From Selenomonadaceae bacterium (GTDB lineage: Bacteria; Bacillota; Negativicutes; Selenomonadales; Selenomonadaceae), in contig JAEERZ010000099.1 in the NCBI GenBank assembly GCA_016286075.1, forward strand, positions 1 through 8,039: a stretch of 8,039 nt of DNA, given 5' to 3'. Position 1 is the first letter of the stretch. Each line of letters starts with the position of its first letter. Below the pieces are notes generated by a model. That model was not told the DNA's origin. It ran no database searches and was given only the letters and a program-made list of their open reading frames with translations. Both the position numbers and the translations under genes were made by a program. Of this stretch, positions 1 to 5,990 are shown one piece after another.

Positions 1-1
1 T

Positions 2-217
2 CAGGAGCAAGAACCCGAGCCCGAGCCTGTCGTCGAAGAGCCAACGCCGGAGCCCGAGTCGGAGCCGGTGCCCGAGGTACAGGAGCAAGAACCGGAACCC
101 GAGCCTGTCGCCGAAGAGCCGACGCCGGAGCCGGAGCCGGAGCCCGAACCGGAACCTGTTCCCGAGGTTCAAGAACAAGAGCCGGAATCCGAACCCGTTA
201 TTGCCAGCGTTCCCGAG
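2..217 (+). repeat. Tandem Pro-Glu repeat inside the TPR gene
   Basis: Three in-frame units each begin QEQEPE: bases 2-79 (26 codons), 80-169 (30 codons) and 170-217 (16 codons, last unit incomplete and degenerate). Each full unit ends PVPEV. Units 1 and 2 share QEQEPEPEPV[V/A]EEPTPEPE and differ mainly by extra Glu-Pro dipeptides in unit 2. All length differences are multiples of three (mostly six) bases, so repeat-number change would alter linker length without breaking the frame. The array continues to the left edge, so the copy number is unknown. Confidence 0.85.
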
Positions 218-607
218 ACCGTCGTTTCTTTGGACGACCATCTCGATTACGCATACGCGGAAAAAGAAGCCGGTCATGTCGCGAAGGCCGCCGCAGCCTA
301 TCAACAGGCCGTCGAGCGCTTTGCGGACGATCCGTATGTGCCCTTCCTCGTCATTGAGCTGGGCAACCTTTACAAAGAGGCCGGAGCTTACGACGTCGCC
401 GTCAACACTTACCGCGACGCGCTCTCCCTCCCCGTTATCCAAGGCCAAGCCGGCATCGCGGAAGAGTTCCAAAAGAACATCGCTTACCTCGAAGCCGTCT
501 CGCATATCACCACCCGGCATGACGCGCCGGAGACCCCATTCAGCCAGATCCCGCCGGACTGGATCGCGGAAATCGAAGCCGAATTCGCGAAGCAGACGGG
601 TAATTAA
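2..607 (+). CDS. TPR protein with Pro-Glu-rich repeat linker (5' end missing)
   Basis: The frame is open from base 2 to the TAA at 605-607, so the gene starts before the window; the internal GTG at 68 lies inside the repeat and is not a credible start. The visible 201 residues fall into two parts. First is an acidic proline-rich stretch made of about 2.5 tandem units (bases 2-217). Then comes an alpha-helical part with two TPR-like motifs, about 242-334 (LDYAYAEKEAG...AYQQAVERF) and 332-433 (LVIELGNLYKEAGAYDVAVNTYRDAL). A short tail ends in PPDWIAEIEAEFAKQTGN. TPR repeats usually bind other proteins; the extended linker would hold that domain away from whatever lies N-terminal (unseen; possibly a membrane anchor or another domain). 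The next gene begins 19 bases after the stop and has the same kind of linker, so the two are probably cotranscribed and may act together. The precise function is unknown. Confidence 0.85.
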   Translation, partial: QEQEPEPEPVVEEPTPEPESEPVPEVQEQEPEPEPVAEEPTPEPEPEPEPEPVPEVQEQEPESEPVIASVPETVVSLDDHLDYAYAEKEAGHVAKAAAAYQQAVERFADDPYVPFLVIELGNLYKEAGAYDVAVNTYRDALSLPVIQGQAGIAEEFQKNIAYLEAVSHITTRHDAPETPFSQIPPDWIAEIEAEFAKQTGN

Positions 608-626
608 ACTTTAGGAGGAACAATCC

Positions 627-1493
627 ATGACGAAAAGAAGCGTAGAAATCCTGGGGCTGCCGATCATCAGCATCACCGAAGGCCGTGAGCTCGGCATGAG
701 CAAGACGCTCCTGATCGACGCGAAAAACGGCGCCGTCGCGGCCATCACCATCGAGGACGAAGACTGGTACCGCGGCGTAAAGCTGCTGCCGTACTCCTCG
801 GTCATCGCCATCGGCCATGACGCCGTCACCATCACCAACAGCGAAAACATCCTGACGCTGGAGGACGCCAGCGACTACGAGGCCATGCTGGACGCGAACA
901 TCCGCATCATCGGCACGAAGGCCATCACCAAGTCCGGCACCATCAACGGCACGGTCAACGAAATCTTCATCGGCGAAGACGGCAAGGTCGAAAAAGTGCA
1001 GATCGTCGATCCGAAAGGCGTCGAGTCGGAAATCCTGTCCGACCAGATTTCCATCTTCGGAAAACAGGTCACCGTTATCGACACGCCGGCGGGTACGGAA
1101 GACGAAAAAAAAACTGACGAAGTAACTCCGGAACCGGCCCCCGCTCCCATGCCTGAGCCCGAACCCGTTCCCGAGCCCGCTCCCGCTCCTGAGCCGGAGC
1201 CCGCGCCTGAACCTGCTCCCGCCCCTGAGCCGGAACCCATGCCGGAACCGGAGCCTCAGCCGGCGCCCGCGCCCGAGCCGGCCCCCGAGCCGGAGAAGAA
1301 GCCCGAATCCGCCGCCGATAAGGCAACGGAAGAGCGTCATCGCCGCTTCCTGCTCGGCAAGAAAGCTTCCCGCGACATCGTCACCGATACCGGCGTAGTC
1401 ATCGTAAAAGCCGGCGACGACATCACCGAGGAAGTCCTGCAGAAAGCGAAGCTGGCCAATAAGTTCATCGAGCTTTCCATGAACATCCACTAA
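627..1493 (+). CDS. Double PRC-barrel protein with Pro-Glu/Pro-Ala linker
   Basis: This 288-residue protein starts at an ATG 8 bases after a strong AGGAGG (613-618). It has no signal peptide or membrane segment, so it is probably cytoplasmic. Residues about 1-72 form a first PRC-barrel-like unit (EILGLPIISITEG...LLIDAKNGAVAAITIEDEDWY). Residues about 85-151 form a second (IRIIGTKAIT...GTVNEIFIGEDGKVEKVQIVDPKG). Residues 168-223 are a proline-rich linker of PEPAPAPEPEP type. Residues about 237-288 form a small C-terminal module (LLGKKASRDIVTDTG...AGDDITEEVLQKAKLANKFIEL). PRC-barrels are small beta-barrels found in the photosynthetic reaction centre H subunit and in the ribosome maturation factor RimM, where they bind other proteins or RNA. 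That this one is an adaptor is inference. It lies 19 bases after the TPR gene and before a strong terminator, so it is the last gene of that operon. Confidence 0.85.
   Translation: MTKRSVEILGLPIISITEGRELGMSKTLLIDAKNGAVAAITIEDEDWYRGVKLLPYSSVIAIGHDAVTITNSENILTLEDASDYEAMLDANIRIIGTKAITKSGTINGTVNEIFIGEDGKVEKVQIVDPKGVESEILSDQISIFGKQVTVIDTPAGTEDEKKTDEVTPEPAPAPMPEPEPVPEPAPAPEPEPAPEPAPAPEPEPMPEPEPQPAPAPEPAPEPEKKPESAADKATEERHRRFLLGKKASRDIVTDTGVVIVKAGDDITEEVLQKAKLANKFIELSMNIH
1128..1295 (+). repeat. Proline-rich tandem repeat inside the PRC-barrel gene
   Basis: This segment encodes residues 168-223 as four related units: PEPAPAPMPEPEPV, PEPAPAPEPEPA, PEPAPAPEPEPMPEPEPQ and PAPAPEPAPEPE. The basic period is about 12 residues with added MPEPEP insertions. 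It differs in unit from the upstream gene's repeat (Pro-Ala as well as Pro-Glu, no QEQ) but is the same kind of stiff, acidic, in-frame linker. Confidence 0.85.
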
Positions 1494-1510
1494 TCAACGA
1501 AACGACAGAA

Positions 1511-1545
1511 AACCCGCGCATGGATTCCATGCGCGGGTTCTTTTT
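1511..1545 (+). terminator. Rho-independent terminator of the TPR/PRC operon
   Basis: A perfect 13-bp stem, AACCCGCGCATGG (1511-1523) with CCATGCGCGGGTT (1527-1539), closes on a 3-base loop. It is followed by C and TTTTT on the plus strand, 17 bases after the PRC stop codon. On the minus strand the same hairpin is followed by TTTTCTG, so it may also end the convergent kinase-like gene whose stop lies at 1572, though less strongly. Confidence 0.93.
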
Positions 1546-1571
1546 CGCCGCTGTTCGATTCTGCCGACCGG

Positions 1572-2153
1572 TCAGGCTTTCTCGTGCTTCTTGGAAATGG
1601 GCTCCATCAAGCCCATGATGGCGAGAACCTGATTCATGGTCGAATCGAAGGAAATGATATTCTTCACGACGTGCGTGGCAATCTTCCAGGTATCGAATTC
1701 CCCGTTGCTCTCGGCGTATTCGATATGGTACTTGATCTCATCGTTGCTGTGCTTCAGGTGCAGCATACGTTCCACCAACGTCACGTAATCCACCATGATG
1801 AAGATGGACTCGAAATTGTCCTTCAACAATTTCGAAAGCTGCTTCAATCCCTGCACGTCGGTAGCACAGACGCTGGTCTGATGATCTTGGAGCCCGCTCA
1901 GGATCTCCTGCTTCATCATGCCGTAATACTCACCCTTATAGGTAATCTTTACGAGAAAATCCTGCTTGAAGAACTCGGCCTTATCGATAAACCGGTACAT
2001 CTTCGCAGCGCTGACGGGATTGTGCACGTAGGAGTCCGGCGAGCGCGTCGTGTACAACGGGATATAATGGACGCCGCGCTTTATCAGCTCCTGAATGATC
2101 GTGGACTTCCCACAGGCATGGGGCCCGACGAGGGCGTACAATTTATTTTTCAT
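1572..2153 (-). CDS. Guanylate kinase-like P-loop protein (divergent)
   Basis: The 193-residue product begins MKNKLYALVG. I chose the ATG at 2153 because AAGGAG (2168-2163) lies 9 bases upstream and because the longer frame to 2288 would start upstream of the likely promoter. Walker A is GPHACGKST (residues 10-18). Next is YTTRSPD (34-40), matching the start of the guanylate kinase TTRxPRxxE loop. Then YRFIDKAEFFKQDFLVKITYKGEYYG (53-78) aligns with the family's YxFV...FLEWAxxxGxxYG region. A C-terminal helix and ATHVVKNI (159-166) match the family's YDxVxxND end. Guanylate kinases phosphorylate GMP to GDP. Here the RPGE part of the GMP loop is replaced by SPDSYVHNP and the Glu of FLEWA is lost (FLVKI), so canonical GMP binding is doubtful. 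It may be a paralog with another substrate. Base composition is lower in GC than all neighbours, which may indicate transfer. It is a single-gene unit, convergent with the PRC operon. Confidence 0.8.
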   Translation of the reverse strand: MKNKLYALVGPHACGKSTIIQELIKRGVHYIPLYTTRSPDSYVHNPVSAAKMYRFIDKAEFFKQDFLVKITYKGEYYGMMKQEILSGLQDHQTSVCATDVQGLKQLSKLLKDNFESIFIMVDYVTLVERMLHLKHSNDEIKYHIEYAESNGEFDTWKIATHVVKNIISFDSTMNQVLAIMGLMEPISKKHEKA

Positions 2154-2218
2154 GTCTGTTCTCTCCTTATAGGGCAAGAGGGCAGGTTGATCGCCGTCTG
2201 CAAAATTATAGGCCGTTT

Positions 2219-2250
2219 TTGACTGCCGTTTGTATTGTACCATATATAAT
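2219..2250 (+). promoter_or_regulatory. Possible divergent promoter toward the Ppx/GppA gene
   Basis: TTGACT (2219-2224) and a perfect TATAAT (2245-2250) occur on the plus strand, but the spacer is 20 bases, longer than normal. Using the adjacent TATATA (2243-2248) gives 18 bases with a poorer -10. It overlaps the minus-strand promoter of the kinase-like gene. It would give the phosphatase gene a leader of about 170 bases. I see no better plus-strand promoter before the start at 2430. Confidence 0.3.
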
Positions 2251-2262
2251 TTGGAATGAAAA
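2234..2262 (-). promoter_or_regulatory. Promoter of the kinase-like gene
   Basis: Read on the minus strand: TTTTCA (2262-2257) as a weak -35, a 17-base spacer, and TACAAT (2239-2234) as the -10. TGG directly before the -10 makes it an extended -10 (TGGTACAAT). Transcription would start near 2227, giving a leader of about 74 bases. A perfect TATAAT at 2210-2205 on the same strand has no matching -35 and is a second, weaker candidate. Confidence 0.6.
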
Positions 2263-2277
2263 TAGCCGAAATCGTAT

Positions 2278-2288
2278 TTGTCAGACAA
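2278..2288. promoter_or_regulatory. Palindrome TTGTCAGACAA, FadR/GntR-type operator candidate
   Basis: This is a perfect 5+1+5 palindrome. It fits the TNGTNNNACNA pattern known for operators of the FadR subfamily of GntR regulators. It lies about 16 bases upstream of the -35 of the kinase-like gene, in the shared divergent region. A second dyad follows immediately: TATTTG-TTTT-CAAATA at 2289-2304. No regulator gene is present in the window, so the binding protein is unknown. Confidence 0.35.
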
Positions 2289-2356
2289 TATTTGTTTTCA
2301 AATAGGACCAAAGGGCAGGAAGGAAATCAAAGGTCCGTGTGGAATAACACATGCAA

Positions 2357-2412
2357 GGAATCACTGAATAAGTCAATTCATGACCTTGCCGGGGGACTTG
2401 TTCAGTGATTCC
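2357..2412. mobile_element. 56-bp inverted-repeat element, IS5-like end pair (MITE or remnant)
   Basis: Two 18-base arms, GGAATCACTGAATAAGTC (2357-2374) and GACTTGTTCAGTGATTCC (2395-2412), are inverted copies with one difference (A-T versus a G-T pairing). They flank a 20-base centre with no reading frame. The layout GGAA...GAATAAG/CTTGTTC...TTCC resembles the terminal inverted repeats of IS5-family insertion sequences as I recall them. No convincing target duplication is visible: the flanks are GCAA and GCGA. The right end abuts the ribosome binding site of the phosphatase gene. It could instead be an RNA hairpin of the leader; there is no U-tract, so it is not a terminator. Confidence 0.5.
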
Positions 2413-2429
2413 GCGAAGGTGGTGACGTT

Positions 2430-3341
<912 letters not shown>

Positions 3342-3353
3342 ACGGATTTTCCA

Positions 3354-3397
3354 CAGGCGCGGAAAAGCAGAATTTGCTTTGCCGCGCCTGGTTTTTT
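3354..3397 (+). terminator. Terminator of the phosphatase gene, overlapping the gyrA promoter
   Basis: CAGGCGCGG (3354-3362) pairs with CCGCGCCTG (3382-3390). The stem continues after one mismatch as AAAGCA/TGCTTT (3364-3369/3375-3380) around a 5-base loop. TTTTTT (3392-3397) follows. It begins 12 bases after the phosphatase stop codon. Its distal arm contains the likely gyrA -35, and the U-tract is inside the gyrA promoter spacer. Confidence 0.93.
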
Positions 3398-3407
3398 ATG
3401 GTATAAT
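3379..3407 (+). promoter_or_regulatory. gyrA promoter (extended -10)
   Basis: TTGCCG (3379-3384, 4 of 6 to consensus), a 17-base spacer, and perfect TATAAT (3402-3407) preceded by TGG (3399-3401). Transcription would start near 3414, giving a leader of about 62 bases to the TTG at 3476. A second possible set, TTGTCG (3415-3420) with TATATA (3439-3444) at 18 bases, is weaker but could act as P2. Confidence 0.75.
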
Positions 3408-3475
3408 AAAATGCTTGTCGAAATGAGTTTCCTACATTTATATATATGACACGGAAAACGAATGAGGGTGAGATT

Positions 3476-5911
3476 TTGGAGATTAACAAGGATAAAGTCG
3501 TACCGGTGAACCTTGCGGAGGTCATGTCGACCTCGTACATCGACTACGCGATGAGCGTCATCGTGGCGCGCGCGCTGCCGGACGTCCGGGACGGCTTGAA
3601 GCCGGTGCATCGCCGCATTCTCTATGCGATGCAGGAAGCCGGCATGGGCTCGAACAAGCCCTACAAGAAGTCGGCGCGTATCGTCGGCGAGGTCTTAGGT
3701 AAATATCATCCGCACGGCGACAGCTCGGTTTACGACGCGATCGTCCGCATGGCGCAGGATTTCTCCATGCGCTATTTGCTGGCCGACGGCCACGGCAACT
3801 TCGGCTCGGTGGACGGCGACCCGGCGGCGGCCATGCGTTATACCGAGGTCCGCATGTCGAAGGTCTCGGAGCTGATGCTGCAGGACATCGACAAGGAAAC
3901 GGTGGATTTCGTGCCGAACTACGACGAATCGCTGAAGGAGCCGTCGGTGCTGCCGGCGAAATTCCCCCAGCTCCTCGTCAACGGCACTTCGGGCATCGCC
4001 GTCGGCATGGCGACGAACATCCCGCCCCATAATATGCGCGAGGTCATCGACGGCACGCTGATGCTGATCGACAATCCCGAGACGACGGTGGAAGAACTGA
4101 TGACCGTCGTCAAAGGGCCGGATTTCCCGACGGGCGCCCTCATCATGGGCACCGAGGGCATCAAGAGCGCTTATCGCACCGGCCGGGGCGTGATCCAGAT
4201 GCGCGCCGACGCCCATATCGAGACGATGTCCAACGGCAAGAGCCAGATCATCGTCACCGAGCTTCCCTATCAGGTCAACAAGGCGAAGCTCGTCGAGCGC
4301 ATCGCCGAGCTGGCCCGTGACAAGGTCGTGGACGGCGTCACCGCGCTCCGCGACGAATCCGACCGCAGCGGCATGCGCATCGTGGTCGAGCTGCGCCGCG
4401 ACGCCAACGCCAACGTCATCCTGAACCAGCTTTACAAGCACACGCAGATGCAGGACAGCTTCGGCGTGATCATGCTGGCGCTGGTGGACGGACGGCCCCG
4501 GGTGCTGAACCTGAAGGAAGTCCTTCATTATTATATCGCCCACCAGAAAGACGTCATCACGCGGCGCACCAAATACGAGCTGGCGAAAGCCGAGGCCCGC
4601 GCCCACATCTTGGAGGGCTTGAACATCGCCCTCGACCACCTCGACGCGGTCATCAAGACGATCCGCGAGAGCCGCACCGCCGACATCGCCCGTGAAGCCT
4701 TGATGACGGGCTTCTCCCTGACGGAGAAGCAGGCGCAGGCCATTCTCGACCTTCGCCTCCAGCGCCTGACCGGCCTCGAGCGCGAGAAGATCGAGGAAGA
4801 ATACAAAGAGGTCTTGAAAACCATCGAATACTTGAAGGGCGTCCTGGCCGACGAAAACAAGATTTTCGGCATCATCAAGGACGAGCTGAAGGAGGTCCGC
4901 GAGAAATACGGCGACGACCGCCGCTCGCGCATCACCATCGACACGACGGAAATGAACGTCGAAGACCTGATCGCCGAGGAGGACGTGGTCATCACCGTGA
5001 CCCACGGCGGCTACGTCAAGCGCATCCCGCTGGCCACCTACCGCACGCAGAAGCGCGGCGGACGCGGCGTCACCGGCATGGGCACGAAGGAGACGGACTT
5101 CGTCGAGAATCTCTTGATCACGACGACGCACCATACGATCCTGTTCTTCACCAGCCGCGGCCTCGTCTATCGGCTGAAGGGCTACGACATTCCGGAGTCC
5201 GCGCGGCAGGCGAAGGGCACCGCCATCGTGAACCTGCTGCCGCTGTCCTCCGACGAGACCATCACGGCCATCATCCCGATCCGCGAATTCCGCGAAGACC
5301 GGTACCTCTTCATGGCGACGAAGAAAGGCGTCGTGAAGAAGACCGTCGTCAAGGAATACGACACCTCGCGCAAGGGCGGCCTCATCGCCATCAACCTCGA
5401 CGAAGACGACGACCTGATCGGCGTCCGCTTCACCGACGGCGAGAGCCGCATCATTCTCGGCACCCGGGACGGGCAGGCCATCGTATTCGAGGAGCAAAAC
5501 GTCCGCTCCATGGGGCGGCAGACCCGCGGCGTCACCGGCATCCGTCTCCACGACATGGACGAGGTCGTGGGCATGGACAAGCTCTCCGGCGACAGCGAGA
5601 TCCTCACCGTCACCGAGCAGGGCTACGGCAAGCGCACGAAGGCCGAGGAATACCGCGTGACCCAGCGCGGCGGCAAAGGCATCATCAACATGAAGGTCAC
5701 GGAGAAGACGGGCGCCGTCGTCGGCCTCAAAGTCGCCCACCCGGACCAAGACCAGGAGCTGATGCTGATTACCACCGACGGCATCGTCATCCGCACCAGC
5801 GTCAGCGAAATCTCCCTGATCAGCCGCAACACGCAGGGCGTAACGCTGATGAAGACCGAGGAAGGCGACCGCGTCTCCTCGCTGGCGATCATGGACACGA
5901 AAAACGATTAA
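3476..5911 (+). CDS. gyrA: DNA gyrase subunit A
   Basis: GyrA is the cleavage-religation subunit of the type II topoisomerase that introduces negative supercoils (A2B2 with GyrB). I prefer the TTG at 3476 (811 residues): GAGGG (3464-3468) lies 7 bases upstream, whereas the in-frame ATG at 3446 has no ribosome binding site and adds ten atypical residues. With the TTG the landmarks fall at E. coli numbers: catalytic Tyr122 (AAAMRYTEVR), and Ser83 and Asp87 in HPHGDSSVYD. These are the quinolone-sensitive residues; the neighbouring Ala84 position is Ser. After the winged-helix, tower and coiled-coil regions comes the beta-pinwheel domain. Its GyrA box QKRGGRG (525-531) separates gyrase from topoisomerase IV; a degenerate copy, QRGGKG, occurs at 730-735. 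The acidic C-terminal tail of E. coli is lacking. No gyrB or dnaA lies beside it, and it appears to be transcribed alone. Confidence 0.97.
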   Translation: MEINKDKVVPVNLAEVMSTSYIDYAMSVIVARALPDVRDGLKPVHRRILYAMQEAGMGSNKPYKKSARIVGEVLGKYHPHGDSSVYDAIVRMAQDFSMRYLLADGHGNFGSVDGDPAAAMRYTEVRMSKVSELMLQDIDKETVDFVPNYDESLKEPSVLPAKFPQLLVNGTSGIAVGMATNIPPHNMREVIDGTLMLIDNPETTVEELMTVVKGPDFPTGALIMGTEGIKSAYRTGRGVIQMRADAHIETMSNGKSQIIVTELPYQVNKAKLVERIAELARDKVVDGVTALRDESDRSGMRIVVELRRDANANVILNQLYKHTQMQDSFGVIMLALVDGRPRVLNLKEVLHYYIAHQKDVITRRTKYELAKAEARAHILEGLNIALDHLDAVIKTIRESRTADIAREALMTGFSLTEKQAQAILDLRLQRLTGLEREKIEEEYKEVLKTIEYLKGVLADENKIFGIIKDELKEVREKYGDDRRSRITIDTTEMNVEDLIAEEDVVITVTHGGYVKRIPLATYRTQKRGGRGVTGMGTKETDFVENLLITTTHHTILFFTSRGLVYRLKGYDIPESARQAKGTAIVNLLPLSSDETITAIIPIREFREDRYLFMATKKGVVKKTVVKEYDTSRKGGLIAINLDEDDDLIGVRFTDGESRIILGTRDGQAIVFEEQNVRSMGRQTRGVTGIRLHDMDEVVGMDKLSGDSEILTVTEQGYGKRTKAEEYRVTQRGGKGIINMKVTEKTGAVVGLKVAHPDQDQELMLITTDGIVIRTSVSEISLISRNTQGVTLMKTEEGDRVSSLAIMDTKND

Positions 5912-5917
5912 CATTCA

Positions 5918-5961
5918 AAAGCTCCCGTGAAGCGCCCGCTTTTCGGGAGCTTTCATTTAAT
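5918..5961 (+). terminator. Terminator after gyrA
   Basis: AAAGCTCCCG (5918-5927) pairs perfectly with CGGGAGCTTT (5944-5953). A small inner helix AAGC/GCTT (5930-5933/5938-5941) lies in the loop. The U-rich tail TTTCATTTAATATTTT is interrupted, so termination may be incomplete. The hairpin starts 6 bases after the gyrA stop codon. Confidence 0.8.
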
Positions 5962-5990
5962 ATTTTACTCATCACTAAGGAGATGTCGTT

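Noticed and set aside
540..1490. 316-codon minus-strand open frame opposite the PRC-barrel gene
   Set aside because: Antisense shadow; its Gly/Arg-rich part is only the reverse of the Pro-Glu codons.
1584..2222. Plus-strand open frame opposite the kinase-like gene
   Set aside because: The minus-strand product has a Walker A motif and guanylate-kinase layout; the plus-strand one has none.
2154..2288. 45-codon N-terminal extension of the kinase-like protein
   Set aside because: It would begin upstream of the likely promoter, has no ribosome binding site and precedes the P-loop by an atypical length; the ATG at 2153 has AAGGAG at good spacing.
2305..2336. GGACC...GGTCC inverted repeat
   Set aside because: Only 5 bp of pairing around a 22-base gap; expected by chance.
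2357..2412. Reading the inverted repeat as a terminator
   Set aside because: No T-run follows on either strand, and the loop is 20 bases.
3700..3800. Quinolone-resistance mutation in gyrA
   Set aside because: Ser83 and Asp87 equivalents are present; the Ser at position 84 is not by itself a known sign of resistance.
3695..5914. 739-codon open frame on the minus strand opposite gyrA
   Set aside because: It is the antisense of a certain gyrA gene. High GC and regular codon bias leave the opposite frame free of stops; the translation is low-complexity in Asp/Val/Ala/His and matches nothing.
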